In this document: positions 1 through 7,769 of the stretch, one piece after another
Layout of the letters: each line of letters begins with the position of its first letter
How positions within the stretch are numbered: position 1 is the first letter of the stretch
Source: AA29 sp041481445
Lineage (GTDB): Bacteria; Acidobacteriota; Vicinamibacteria; Fen-336
Length of the DNA: 36,914 nt
Assembly: GCA_041481445.1 (NCBI GenBank)
Contig: JBGPBV010000063.1
Span: forward strand, 1 to 36,914
Reading direction: 5' to 3'
Position numbers and translations under genes: made by a program
The notes under the pieces: model-generated
Told to the model about the DNA's origin: nothing
The model's database searches: none
Seen by the model: the letters and a program-made list of their open reading frames with translations, nothing else

Positions 1-1
1 C

Positions 2-775
2 CTCTCCGATCCCGCCAAGCGCCAGCGCTACGACGCGCTCGGGAGCGACTGGTCCTCCTTCCGGCCGGGGCCGGGCGGTGCGCCGGGGCCGGGTGGAGCC
101 ACCTACACCGTCGACTTCGGCGGAGGCGAGGAAGTCGGAGGCTTCTCCGATTTCTTCCGGACGATCTTCGGGGGCGGCTTCGGAGGCGCCGGCGGCGTGA
201 CGCCCTCGGGCGGGGGCTTCGAGGAGCTGTTCCGGGAGCGATCCGGCGCCGCTCCCGGCCAGGACGTCGAGACCACGGTCGATCTGACCCTGGAGGAAGT
301 CCTCCGCGGCGCCATGCGCACGCTGCAGATCGGCGACGGGGCCAGGAGCCGCAAGGTCGAGGTGAAGATCCCGCCCGGCGTGCGCGACGGCTCGCGCGTG
401 CGCGTGGCCGGCGAGGGCGGCCAGGGGGCGAGGGGAGGCGGCCGCGGGGACCTCTACCTGCGCGTGCGGACCATCCCGCACCCGCTCTTCGAGCGCAAGG
501 GCGAAGACCTCCAGGTGAGCGTGACGGTGCCGCTCACGACGGCGGTGCTCGGGGGCGAGGTCGCGGTGCCGACCCTCGACGGCCCGGTCGGGATCAAGGT
601 CCCGACGGGGTCGCGCCCCGGGCGGGTCTTCCGGCTCCGCAACCACGGCCTGCCGCGGCTGGAGGCGGGAGGGGGCCGCGGCGACGTGCTGGCCACGCTC
701 AACGTCGACCTGCCGGCTCGGCTCAGCGACCGTGAGAAGGAGCTCTTCGAGGAGCTCAAGAGGCTCGGCCACTGA
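2..775 (+). CDS. DnaJ/CbpA-type co-chaperone (5' truncated)
   Basis: The frame is open from base 2, so the start lies left of the window and 257 residues are visible. The first residues, DPAKRQRYDALG, are the end of a J domain. A Gly/Phe-rich linker follows (GGGEEVGGFSDFF...), then the two C-terminal substrate-binding beta-sandwich domains, with the typical IPPGVRDGSRVRVAGEG, RGDLYLRV and HPLFERKGEDL stretches. There is no CxxCxGxG zinc finger, so this is a type-B (CbpA-like) J-protein rather than classical DnaJ. Such proteins deliver unfolded clients to DnaK and stimulate its ATPase in the cytoplasm. Whether the HPD motif is intact cannot be seen. The stop is followed by about 170 bp of non-coding DNA. 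Confidence 0.93.
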   Translation, partial: LSDPAKRQRYDALGSDWSSFRPGPGGAPGPGGATYTVDFGGGEEVGGFSDFFRTIFGGGFGGAGGVTPSGGGFEELFRERSGAAPGQDVETTVDLTLEEVLRGAMRTLQIGDGARSRKVEVKIPPGVRDGSRVRVAGEGGQGARGGGRGDLYLRVRTIPHPLFERKGEDLQVSVTVPLTTAVLGGEVAVPTLDGPVGIKVPTGSRPGRVFRLRNHGLPRLEAGGGRGDVLATLNVDLPARLSDREKELFEELKRLGH

Positions 776-868
776 GGGTTGTGAGGGGCCGCACGGTGCC
801 CCCGCCCGCCTGCTCGTAACCCACAGACGAACCCGGACCTGAGGCGCGCGGATGACGGCGGCCCCCGG

Positions 869-888
869 CGCCCGTATTGTTGCGGGCG
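869..888. repeat. Inverted repeat over a candidate -35 element
   Basis: CGCCCG and CGGGCG arms flank an 8-nt spacer (TATTGTTG). The repeat overlaps the candidate -35 of the promoter for the CsgG-like gene, so it could be an operator or the end of the upstream transcript. It has no T-tract, so a strong intrinsic terminator is unlikely. Confidence 0.3.
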
Positions 889-908
889 GGGAGTCGCTCG
901 GCTATAGT
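877..908 (+). promoter_or_regulatory. Candidate sigma-70-type promoter for the CsgG-like gene
   Basis: TTGTTG (877-882) and TATAGT (903-908) lie upstream of the ATG at 944. The 20-nt spacing is longer than the preferred 17, so this is a weak prediction. The rest of the 776-943 gap shows no ORF or RNA gene that I recognise. Confidence 0.3.
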
Positions 909-943
909 CACCCGGTTTCGGTTCCGGAGGGAGGACCCAAGAG

Positions 944-1618
944 ATGAGAGTCAGGCTGTTTGCGGGCGTGGCGGTGGCCGTTCTCGCCCTCGCCACGGCA
1001 GGTGCGGCCTCGGCGCAGACGGCGGCCAAGGCCAAGCGGCCGTTGGTCGCGGTGACCGACTTCGACTACGGCACCGTCGGATATCACTGGTGGGGCGACT
1101 ACGACATCGGCAAGGGCATGGCCGATCAGGTGATGAACGAGCTGCTGGAGGAGGGATCGTTCCGCGTCGTCGAGCGCAAGAAGCTCGACACCATCCTGGC
1201 CGAGCAGGACTTCGCCCACTCCGACCGGGCCGATCCCGGCGCGGCCAAGCTCTCGAAGATGGGCAAGGTGCTCGGCGTCCGCTACATCATCACGGGATCG
1301 ATCACGAAGTTCGGGGGCGAGCAGAAGGGCCAGGGCGGCAGCGTGAAGGGCGTCCACGTCGGCGTCGGCAAGGCCAAGACCGAGGTCACGGTGACCGCGC
1401 GCATGGTCGACACCACGACGGGCGAGGTCCTGCTCGCGGCCAAGGGCGAGGGCGTGTCCAAGAAGGGCGGGGGCTTCAGCTTCGGCAAGAGCGGCCTCGG
1501 CGGCTACGGACAGAACACGACCGAGTTCAAGGAGAGCGCGATCGGCGAGGCGCAGGAAGCGGCCTGCAAGGCGCTGGTGGCGCAGATCGCGGCCAAGAAG
1601 GACCGCCTCGAGGACTGA
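944..1618 (+). CDS. CsgG/curli-assembly-like secreted protein
   Basis: 224 residues. The start is fixed by a good GGAGGGAGG ribosome site just upstream. Residues 1-25 are a clear signal peptide ending ASA-QT, so the product is exported. The body follows the CsgG family pattern: VAVTDFDYG near the mature N-terminus, then VMNELLEEGSFRVVERKKLD, LGVRYIITGSITKF, and MVDTTTGEVLLAAKGEG. In Escherichia coli CsgG forms the curli secretion pore, but many family members outside curli operons are periplasmic proteins of unknown role. There is no lipobox cysteine and no csgA/B/E/F nearby, so I would not call this a curli gene. It appears monocistronic, with a strong terminator directly downstream. Confidence 0.85.
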   Translation: MRVRLFAGVAVAVLALATAGAASAQTAAKAKRPLVAVTDFDYGTVGYHWWGDYDIGKGMADQVMNELLEEGSFRVVERKKLDTILAEQDFAHSDRADPGAAKLSKMGKVLGVRYIITGSITKFGGEQKGQGGSVKGVHVGVGKAKTEVTVTARMVDTTTGEVLLAAKGEGVSKKGGGFSFGKSGLGGYGQNTTEFKESAIGEAQEAACKALVAQIAAKKDRLED

Positions 1619-1644
1619 AGCTGAGGCGGTCGTCGATGTCCAAC

Positions 1645-1670
1645 GGGCCGCCCCCAGGGGCGGCCCTTTT
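1645..1670 (+). terminator. Rho-independent terminator
   Basis: GGGCCGCCCC and GGGGCGGCCC are perfect arms with a very short loop, followed by TTTT. It sits 27 bp after the stop of the CsgG-like gene and only 8 bp before the next start codon. Confidence 0.85.
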
Positions 1671-1678
1671 CCATTCAA

Positions 1679-2245
1679 ATGTCCGCGCCCATACTCACCC
1701 TCGCCAACCAGCTCACCCTCCTCCGGATGGGGCTGTCTCCGCTCCTCGTCGTCCTGGTCCTCTCGCACGAGATGGCCTGGGCGCTGGCCGTGTTCGTGGT
1801 GGCGGGGGTGACCGACCTGCTCGACGGCGTGGCCGCGCGGCACAGCGGACACCCCACCGCGCTCGGCGCGATGCTCGATCCGGTGGCGGACAAGGTCCTG
1901 CTCACGTCCAGCTTCATCGCCCTCACCTGGGGGCCTGACCTCGTCGTCCGCCTGCCGGTCTGGCTCACGGTGGTGACCCTCTCCCGCGATGCGATCATCG
2001 TGACCAGCGTGGCCGTCGTGAACCTCGCCCACGGCCGGCGCGTGTTCTACCCGTCGGTGCTCGGAAAGCTGGCCACGACCAGCCAGCTCGTCACGGTGGG
2101 CGTGGTCGTGCTCCTCGACGCCGGGGGGTGGGTCTTCGACCCCGTGCGCTACCTGTTCCTGGCCACCGTGACCTTCACCGTCGCCTCCGCCCTCCACTAC
2201 GTCTACCTCGCCTCCACCGGGCGCACGGGCGTGGCCCCCTCGTGA
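1679..2245 (+). CDS. CDP-alcohol phosphatidyltransferase (PgsA-like)
   Basis: 188 residues. The family signature DGxxARx8Gx3Dx3D is complete: D49-G50, A53-R54, G63, D67 and D71. These residues bind the metal ions and the CDP-diacylglycerol pyrophosphate, so the enzyme should be active. Multiple hydrophobic segments place it in the inner membrane, where such enzymes make phosphatidylglycerophosphate, cardiolipin or phosphatidylinositol-type lipids; the exact alcohol acceptor cannot be read from the sequence. The ATG at 1679 has no Shine-Dalgarno sequence and lies 8 bp after a terminator, so the mRNA may be leaderless, or translation may begin at M17. Its stop overlaps the GTG of the next gene as GTGA, suggesting translational coupling. 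Confidence 0.88.
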   Translation: MSAPILTLANQLTLLRMGLSPLLVVLVLSHEMAWALAVFVVAGVTDLLDGVAARHSGHPTALGAMLDPVADKVLLTSSFIALTWGPDLVVRLPVWLTVVTLSRDAIIVTSVAVVNLAHGRRVFYPSVLGKLATTSQLVTVGVVVLLDAGGWVFDPVRYLFLATVTFTVASALHYVYLASTGRTGVAPS

Positions 2246-3345
2246 AGGAGGCCCTCCGCAATCCGTGGCTCCGCCTGGTGGCGGCCATCGTGGCCGTCGT
2301 CCTCCTCGTCCGCGCCGTCGGCGCCATCCGGGAGGTGCTGACGCCGTTCGCGATCGCCTTCGCGCTCGCCTACTTCCTCAACCCGCTCGTCACCGCGTTC
2401 GAGCGCGTGGCCGCGCGGGGAGGCGCGCGCCTCCAGCCCCGGGCGGCGGCGGTCACGCTGATCGCGCTCCTCGTCCTGCTCGTGATCGTCGTCTTCGTCG
2501 TGTTCGTCGTCCCCACCGTCTATCGGCAGGTCAGCTACGCGATCAGCCGGCTGCCGGACTGGGTGCGCGCGATGCGCGGCCGCCTGGAGCCGCTCTACCA
2601 GCGGCTGAACCTGAAGTACCCGGAGCAGGCGGAGGAGCTGCGCCAGAAGGCCAGCGCCGCGCTCCACGAGTGGCTGCCCGGGCTGGTCGCCCCCGCCACC
2701 CACGCGGCCACGCGCGCCTTCACCAGCCTGTTCGCGTTCGTCCTCGCCTTCCTCCACTTCCTCGTCATCCCCGTGTTCATGCTCTACCTGCTCCACGACA
2801 TGAACCGGATCCAGGCGGGGCTGGCCGAGCTGGTGCCGCCGCGCCACCGTCCCTACGTGCACTCGCGGATGGGCGAGGTCGACAGCCGCCTGTCCGCCTT
2901 CGCCCGCGGCCAGGTCACGATGTGCCTGATCATGGGCTCGTTCTACGCGGCGAGCTTCACCCTGCTCGGCGTGCCCATGGGCCTGGTCGTGGGCTTCGTC
3001 ATGGGCTTCTTCCACATGGTCCCGTTCATGGCCGGGGCCCTCGGCCTGCCCGTCGTCCTGCTGCTCTCGTGGGTGGACGACCAGAGCCCCAAGCGGCTCT
3101 TCGTCATCGTGGCCCTGTTCGTGTTCTCGAACCTGGCCGAGCACAACGTCCTCTCCCCCCGCCTGGTCGGGCATCGCATCGGCCTCCATCCGGTGGTGGT
3201 GATCCTGGCCGTGCTGATCGGGGGGACGGCCTTCGGTTTCGTGGGCATGCTGCTGGCCGTCCCCACCACCGCCGCCCTCTCCGTCTTCTGGCCCGACTTG
3301 CGCGACGCGTACCTCCGCAGCGCCTTCTATCGCGGCACGCCGTGA
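2242..3345 (+). CDS. AI-2E family transporter (PerM/YhhT-like permease)
   Basis: 367 residues from the GTG at 2242, chosen because it overlaps the previous stop (GTGA) and places the first membrane helix near the N-terminus; a longer reading from 2128 would add sequence unlike the family. The protein has about eight membrane segments, with a paired hydrophobic N-terminal block, a soluble middle domain (residues about 95-150) and a C-terminal block containing GFVMGFFHMVPF and the late SPRLVGHRIGLHPV signature typical of PF01594. Family members include the AI-2 exporter TqsA and Na+(Li+)/H+ antiporters, so the substrate is unknown. It is co-transcribed with the phospholipid synthase and the CPXCG protein. 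Confidence 0.9.
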   Translation: MKEALRNPWLRLVAAIVAVVLLVRAVGAIREVLTPFAIAFALAYFLNPLVTAFERVAARGGARLQPRAAAVTLIALLVLLVIVVFVVFVVPTVYRQVSYAISRLPDWVRAMRGRLEPLYQRLNLKYPEQAEELRQKASAALHEWLPGLVAPATHAATRAFTSLFAFVLAFLHFLVIPVFMLYLLHDMNRIQAGLAELVPPRHRPYVHSRMGEVDSRLSAFARGQVTMCLIMGSFYAASFTLLGVPMGLVVGFVMGFFHMVPFMAGALGLPVVLLLSWVDDQSPKRLFVIVALFVFSNLAEHNVLSPRLVGHRIGLHPVVVILAVLIGGTAFGFVGMLLAVPTTAALSVFWPDLRDAYLRSAFYRGTP

Positions 3346-3524
3346 TCGAGGAGGTCATCGTGGAGTGCCCGTCCTGCGGGGAGCCGATGGCCCTGGACGT
3401 GGACACGACCGCGGGCGAGGAGCAGAGCTACTTCGAGGATTGCGCGGTCTGCTGCCGCCCGATGGAGGTCTTCGTGCGCTGCCGTCCGGGCGAGGTCCTC
3501 GGCATCAGCGTCACCGCCGACTGA
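3342..3524 (+). CDS. CPXCG-motif cysteine-rich protein
   Basis: A 60-residue protein starting at a GTG that overlaps the previous stop (GTGA). It carries CPSCG near the N-terminus and DCAVCCRP in the middle, the two cysteine knuckles of the Cys_rich_CPXG family (PF14255), which presumably bind one zinc ion. The C-terminal half (PMEVFVRCRPGEVLGISV) is also typical. The function of the family is unknown. Placement as the last gene of a three-gene coupled operon gives no clear pathway hint. An internal GTG at 3360 is an alternative start but would leave only six residues before the first cysteine. Confidence 0.85.
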   Translation: MIEEVIVECPSCGEPMALDVDTTAGEEQSYFEDCAVCCRPMEVFVRCRPGEVLGISVTAD

Positions 3525-3636
3525 CGTCGCCCTTCCGCGGGCTCCGGGCCCCTAGGTATTCCCTTGGAAATCCCTTCGGCGAGGCCCCCGGACCTCCGGC
3601 CCGGCCTCCGGCTACAACCTCCGCCGGGAGGGAAGC

Positions 3637-4497
3637 ATGCGCCTGCAGGAATGGGTCGTGGCGGGGGCGTTCGCGCTGGCGGTGGCGGTCCCGGCGGCCG
3701 CGGTCGAGCGGGACGAGGTCGTCCTCGAGCTCCGGGACGGCAGCCGGATCGTCGGCGAGGTCCTCGAGGACGACGGCGCCCATGTGCGCGTGCGCACCGC
3801 CGGGGGGCTGGAGCTCGACGTGCCCGTCGAGCAGATCGTCAACCGGAGGCGTGACGGCGCGAGGGTGCCGTCGCGCACGGATCCGAACTATTCGCGCCTG
3901 ATGTTCGCCCCCACGGGACGCCCGCTGGCCAGGGGCGACGGGTATTTCTCGGACTACGAGCTGCTCTTCCCCGGCATGTCCTACGGCGTGACCGACCATT
4001 TCACGCTCGCGGGCGGCATCTCGGCCGTCCCCGGGCTCGGGCTGTCGTCCCAGCTCTTCTACATCTCGCCCCAGATCGGGTTCGAGCACGGCAACAAGGC
4101 CTTTGGCGCCGGGTTCCTGTTCGCGACCGCCTCCGACGAGGACGAGCGTTATTCCCTGGGGATCGCCTACGGCGTGGGCACCGTGGGGAGCCGTCGCGCC
4201 AGCCTGTCCCTGGGGCTCGGAGTGGCCGGCGAGCTCGGGGAAGAGGGCCTGCGCCATCCGCTCCTGATGGTCGGGGGACAGGTGGCGGTCGGCTCGCACG
4301 TCGCCCTCGTCAGCGAGAACTGGATCTCGCTCGAGGAAACCTCCTTCTCGAACCAGCCCCTCGGCCTCGCCGTCCGCTTCTTCGGCGACCGGGTCTCCGC
4401 CGACGTGGGATTCGTCGTCACCGTCGAGACGCTGAGCGAAGGGTTCCCTGTCCCGTGGGTGTCGGTCTCGTACCACTTCGGGCCGACGCGGCGCTAG
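3637..4497 (+). CDS. Predicted outer-membrane protein of unknown function
   Basis: 286 residues with a strong GGGAGGG ribosome site. Residues 1-22 form a signal peptide ending PAAA-VE. A short beta-rich segment follows (VVLELRDGSRIVGEVLEDD), resembling the small beta domain seen before outer-membrane repeats. Then come DPNYSRLMFAPTGRPLARG and alternating amphipathic strands with aromatic girdles to the end (WVSVSYHF, a beta-barrel-like C-terminal strand with a near-terminal Phe). I recognise this as a recurring hypothetical family in several phyla but know no assigned role. Its TAG stop lies inside CTAG, which also gives the stop of the convergent gene on the other strand. The 112 bp upstream (3525-3636) holds no promoter I can defend. 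Confidence 0.75.
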   Translation: MRLQEWVVAGAFALAVAVPAAAVERDEVVLELRDGSRIVGEVLEDDGAHVRVRTAGGLELDVPVEQIVNRRRDGARVPSRTDPNYSRLMFAPTGRPLARGDGYFSDYELLFPGMSYGVTDHFTLAGGISAVPGLGLSSQLFYISPQIGFEHGNKAFGAGFLFATASDEDERYSLGIAYGVGTVGSRRASLSLGLGVAGELGEEGLRHPLLMVGGQVAVGSHVALVSENWISLEETSFSNQPLGLAVRFFGDRVSADVGFVVTVETLSEGFPVPWVSVSYHFGPTRR

Positions 4498-5276
4498 GTG
4501 CGGGGGGCGGGCCCGATGCGCCCGCGAGCGGCGACGTCACCGGCGGTCGCCTCCGCCTCCGTGCGCGCGGTGCGGCCCACCGCCTGCACCAGCCGCGCGA
4601 GGTCAGCGGGCGAGCCGGGCGGCGGCCACGCGGAGTCGGCGAGCAGGCGTTTGACGATCTCCTCGAGGGCGCTCGCCGACCGGCTCAGGGCGGCGAACCG
4701 GTAGAGGCCCGACGACCCCGCCATGCGATGGGCGAGCTGGGACAGGAGGAGGACGCGGGTCCGGTCCCAACCGTCCGCGGCCAGCGCCGCCGCCGCCTCT
4801 TGCATGGCCGCGATCTTGTCCGGAAGCTCGCCGATGTACGTGCGCCGCAGCGACTCGAACTCGCGCTGGTGGGTCTCGACCCGCCGCCGTCCGTGGAGCT
4901 TCCAGAACTCCTCGAGGCGGTCGGGGAGGGCCACGGGGTCGAACGGCTTCTGGATGACGCCGAGGCATCCGCGGTCCTCGTGCTCCGCGATCCGCTGCGG
5001 CTCGGCCTGCGCGGTGATGAACACGACGGGCGTGCTGCTCGTGGCGGGGACGCCGCGCATCGCGCTCAGGACCCCGAACCCGTCGAGGCCGGGCATCGAC
5101 ACGTCGAGGAGCACGAGGTCGGGCCCGAAGCCGCGCACGGCCTCGATGGCCTCCGCGGAGGACTCGCAGGTCTCGACCGTGTACCCGCCGAGCTCGGTCA
5201 GGGCCAGGGAGGCGACGGCGAGCACATCGGGATCGTCGTCGATGACGAGGATCTGCTTCAGCGGCCGATGCGGCAC
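4494..5276 (-). CDS. Response regulator with receiver and HPt-like domains
   Basis: 260 residues from a GTG with a GGAGGG ribosome site. Residues 8-125 are a receiver domain: acidic DDD at 13-15, phospho-acceptor D58, T88 and K110. Residues about 135-235 are helical and contain LAHRMAGSSGLYRF with H183, matching a histidine phosphotransfer (HPt) domain. There is no DNA-binding or enzymatic output domain, so the protein probably shuttles phosphate or acts through protein contacts. It is the distal member of a same-strand series of regulators and has no histidine kinase beside it. It ends convergently with the upstream outer-membrane gene, sharing CTAG. Confidence 0.85.
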   Translation of the reverse strand: MPHRPLKQILVIDDDPDVLAVASLALTELGGYTVETCESSAEAIEAVRGFGPDLVLLDVSMPGLDGFGVLSAMRGVPATSSTPVVFITAQAEPQRIAEHEDRGCLGVIQKPFDPVALPDRLEEFWKLHGRRRVETHQREFESLRRTYIGELPDKIAAMQEAAAALAADGWDRTRVLLLSQLAHRMAGSSGLYRFAALSRSASALEEIVKRLLADSAWPPPGSPADLARLVQAVGRTARTEAEATAGDVAARGRIGPAPRT

Positions 5277-5297
5277 TCTTTCCCTCCGCCATCATCG

Positions 5298-5303
5298 AGT
5301 ATA
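5298..5303 (-). promoter_or_regulatory. Candidate -10 element for the receiver-HPt gene
   Basis: On the minus strand this reads TATACT, about 20 bp before the GTG start. No convincing -35 is visible 17 bp upstream, so an activator or an alternative sigma factor may be needed, or this may be chance. Confidence 0.25.
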
Positions 5304-5354
5304 GTGCCCGGCCTTCGACCGCGGGGGGCCTCGCTCGACATCGTCGTGCCGGCC

Positions 5355-6794
5355 CTACCGGGCGGCCGCCGCGTGGTCGCGGAGGGGCTCGTCGACGTCC
5401 CACTTCTTGAGCTTGTTCAGAAGGGCCTTGTACGAGATCTTGAGCCGGAGGGCCGCCTCACGGCGGTTCCAGCGCGTCTCGGCCAGGACGCGGCGGAGCA
5501 GGCGGCGCTCCGCCTCTTCCGCGGCCTGGGCGGCCACCTTGCGCAAGGAGACGCCGTCCTTCCAGCCCAGGTCGTGCTCGGCGGGAGCGGGGGAGGGCTC
5601 CTCCGGCCGCAGCTCCACGGGGTCGGGCCGCCGCCGGCCCCGCCCGAGCTCGCTCAGCGCCGAATCGCAGTCCCCGAGGATCACGTAGCGGCGGACCGCG
5701 TTCTCCAGCTCACGCACATTGCCCGGCCAGTCGTGGCGCAGGAACGCCCCGTGGACCTCCTCCGGCAGCTCCGAGACCGTGCGGCGGTAACGCTGGGCGT
5801 ACTGCCGGAGGAAGTGCGCGGTCAGGAGCGGGATGTCCTCCCGCCGCTCGCGCAGCGAGGGCACCTCGATCCGGATGACGTTGAGGCGGAAGAAGAGGTC
5901 CTCGCGGAAGCGGCCGGCCGCCACCGCCTCGTCGAGGTGCACGTTGGTGGCGGCCATCACCCGGGCGTCGACCCGCACCGGCTGGCGGCCGCCCAGGCGC
6001 GTGAACTCGCCGTCCTGGAGGGCGTGCAGGAGCTTGGCCTGCAGGTGAACGGTCATCTCGCCGATCTCGTCGAGGAGGATGGTCCCGCCGTCCGCCATCT
6101 CGAACATGCCCGGCTTGGCGTGCATCGCGCCCGAGAACGCGCCCTTCTCGTAGCCGAACAGCTCGGACTCGAGGAGGTCCTCCGGAAGGGCGGCGCAGTT
6201 GACCTTCAAGAAGGCGCGGCCGTTGCGGCGCGACTGCTCGTGGATGAAGCGGGCCACCACCTCCTTGCCCACCCCGGACTCGCCGAGGATGAGGACCGGG
6301 GCGTCGGTGTCGGCGACCTGGCGCGAGATCTCCTTGATGCGGAGGATCCGCGCGCTGGCGGACACGAAACCGCCCTCGTCGCGGTCGAGGCGCCGGCGCA
6401 CGGTGGCCACCTCGCGCGGCCGGTCCTGCTTCTCCACCGCCGCCTGCAGGGCGGCCTGCAGCTCCTCGTCCTGGAAGGTCTTGCTCAAGTAGTCGGAGGC
6501 CCCGCGCCGCACGGCGTCCACGACGGTGCTGATCTCGGAGACCGTCGAGAGCACGACGACGGGGATCCGGGGATGGCCGCTCTTGATCCGGTCGAGCGTC
6601 TCCAGACCGCCCATGCCGGGCATGACGAGGTCGAGGAGCACCGCCGCCGGCGGGGGCCCGGAGGCCAGGTAGGCGAGGGCCTTCTCTCCGGACGGCAGAG
6701 AGCGAACGTCGTAGTCGAGGGACTCCAGGAGGGAAGCCAGGTAGCTGCGCACGTTCTCGTCGTCGTCGACGACCAGCACCAGTCTTCGATTCAT
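5355..6794 (-). CDS. NtrC-family sigma-54-dependent response regulator
   Basis: 479 residues, ATG with GGAGGAG upstream. The order is receiver (1-120; D55, S83, K105), AAA+ sigma-54 activation domain (about 143-375) and a C-terminal Fis-type helix-turn-helix (TRWNRREAALRLKISYKALL). Walker A is GESGVGKE (171-178), Walker B is GGTILLDEIGE, and the arginine finger region REDLFFRLNV is present. The sigma-54-contacting loop is GAFSGA (218-223) instead of the usual GAFTGA, a conservative Thr-to-Ser change. It should oligomerise on enhancers after phosphorylation and remodel sigma-54 polymerase. The polysaccharide locus next door has several sigma-54-like promoters, its likely targets. No cognate kinase is in the window. 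Confidence 0.94.
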   Translation of the reverse strand: MNRRLVLVVDDDENVRSYLASLLESLDYDVRSLPSGEKALAYLASGPPPAAVLLDLVMPGMGGLETLDRIKSGHPRIPVVVLSTVSEISTVVDAVRRGASDYLSKTFQDEELQAALQAAVEKQDRPREVATVRRRLDRDEGGFVSASARILRIKEISRQVADTDAPVLILGESGVGKEVVARFIHEQSRRNGRAFLKVNCAALPEDLLESELFGYEKGAFSGAMHAKPGMFEMADGGTILLDEIGEMTVHLQAKLLHALQDGEFTRLGGRQPVRVDARVMAATNVHLDEAVAAGRFREDLFFRLNVIRIEVPSLRERREDIPLLTAHFLRQYAQRYRRTVSELPEEVHGAFLRHDWPGNVRELENAVRRYVILGDCDSALSELGRGRRRPDPVELRPEEPSPAPAEHDLGWKDGVSLRKVAAQAAEEAERRLLRRVLAETRWNRREAALRLKISYKALLNKLKKWDVDEPLRDHAAAAR

Positions 6795-6953
6795 CCCGTC
6801 GCTCCTCCGGCCGCTCCGCCGGCAAGCTCACGATGGGGGATGGGGGCCCGCATCGATGCGCAGGCCCAGTGTCCCAAGTCATACGAGTGCGGACAATGGC
6901 CCGGTCCGGCGGCGGGGAGTGGCACCCCGGTGGGGGGCACCCCGCCGGGAGGC

Positions 6954-7619
6954 TCAGTCGAGCAGGCGGTGGTGGACGGCGAAGAGCGCCAGCTCGAGAC
7001 GGTTCGAGGCGCCCATCTTGTCGAAGATGTTGGTGAGGTGGTGCTTGACGGTGTCTTCGCTGAGGGAGAGCTTCCGGGCGATCTCCCGGTTGCTCAGCCC
7101 CGCCACCACCGCCGAGGTGATCTCGAGCTCGCGCCGGGTGAGGCCGAAGCGCTCGCGAGCCGGCTTCTCGGGGGCCGCCCCCATCTGCGCGCGCAGCGCC
7201 TGCACGAGGTCGGAGACGGCCTCGCGGCCGATCCAGTGCTGGCCCGCCATCACGCTGCGCATGCTCTTGAAGAGCAGGTCGGTCGCCGAGGACTTCAGGA
7301 GGACCCCGGCCGCCCCGAGCTGGAGGGCCTTGACGAGCTCGGGCTTCTCGATCGCCGCCGTCAGCAGGATGGTCCGGACGGGAGTCGGGGCGGTGCCCAG
7401 CTCCGCCAGCGCGTCCATCCCGGAGACGCCCGGCATGGACAGGTCGAGCAGGAGGATGTCCGGCTGCAGGGCCCGGGACATCTGGACGGCCTGGTCGCCA
7501 TCGCCCGCCTCGCCGACGACGACGAAGCCGGACTCCGCCTCGAGAATGCTGCGCAATCCGGCGCGGAAGATCGGGTGATCATCCGCGATCAGCACCCGGA
7601 TCCGGTCAGGGACTGCCAT
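6954..7619 (-). CDS. NarL/FixJ-type response regulator
   Basis: 221 residues. The receiver domain (1-120) has the acidic pair D13-D14 in IADDHP, phospho-acceptor D59, T87 and K109. The LuxR-type helix-turn-helix (about 155-215) has the family pattern LTRRELEITSAVVAGLSNREIARKL in two blocks, followed by SEDTVKHHLTNIFDKM. It is a DNA-binding transcription factor of the NarL class. It has its own plausible sigma-70 promoter at 7690-7718 with a palindrome just upstream, which could serve autoregulation. It lies between a PilZ gene and the sigma-54 activator on the same strand, so a role in surface-polysaccharide control is likely but inferred. Confidence 0.93.
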   Translation of the reverse strand: MAVPDRIRVLIADDHPIFRAGLRSILEAESGFVVVGEAGDGDQAVQMSRALQPDILLLDLSMPGVSGMDALAELGTAPTPVRTILLTAAIEKPELVKALQLGAAGVLLKSSATDLLFKSMRSVMAGQHWIGREAVSDLVQALRAQMGAAPEKPARERFGLTRRELEITSAVVAGLSNREIARKLSLSEDTVKHHLTNIFDKMGASNRLELALFAVHHRLLD

Positions 7620-7689
7620 GCGTGCCCACCCCAGAGCGGGTCAGCGGCGGTTCAACGCCACGTCATCGTCCGGCCGAGGGAGCGAACGA

Positions 7690-7718
7690 TTAATACCCCG
7701 CCTCGCGTGGCTTGGCAA
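7690..7718 (-). promoter_or_regulatory. Sigma-70-type promoter for the NarL-type regulator
   Basis: On the minus strand, TTGCCA (7718-7713) and TATTAA (7695-7690) are exactly 17 bp apart. This predicts a transcript start near 7683 and a leader of about 64 nt to the ATG at 7619. Confidence 0.5.
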
Positions 7719-7726
7719 TGGGGACG

Positions 7727-7740
7727 CGGCGATATTGCCG
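7727..7740. promoter_or_regulatory. Near-palindrome upstream of the NarL-type promoter
   Basis: CGGC-GATATT-GCCG, symmetric except for one pair. It sits 8 bp upstream of the -35 element, a suitable place for an activator or an autoregulatory site. The assignment rests on symmetry and position only. Confidence 0.3.
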
Positions 7741-7769
7741 TGACGCGTGCGGTAAACGAGCGGCGGTGA

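Noticed and set aside
944..1618. Curli secretion system
   Set aside because: Only a CsgG-like protein is present; no curlin subunit or accessory csg gene is nearby, and the protein lacks a lipobox.
7713..7726. Plus-strand sigma-54-like match near the NarL-type promoter (TTGGCA ... GC)
   Set aside because: The -12 lacks TT and the site points into the 3' end of the PilZ gene; the same bases serve as a good minus-strand -35.
4455..7769. A very long plus-strand open frame (1104 codons) across the regulator genes
   Set aside because: It is antisense to three clearly recognisable regulators with full motifs; the translation is low-complexity Arg/Gly/Ala/Leu text typical of shadow frames in GC-rich DNA.
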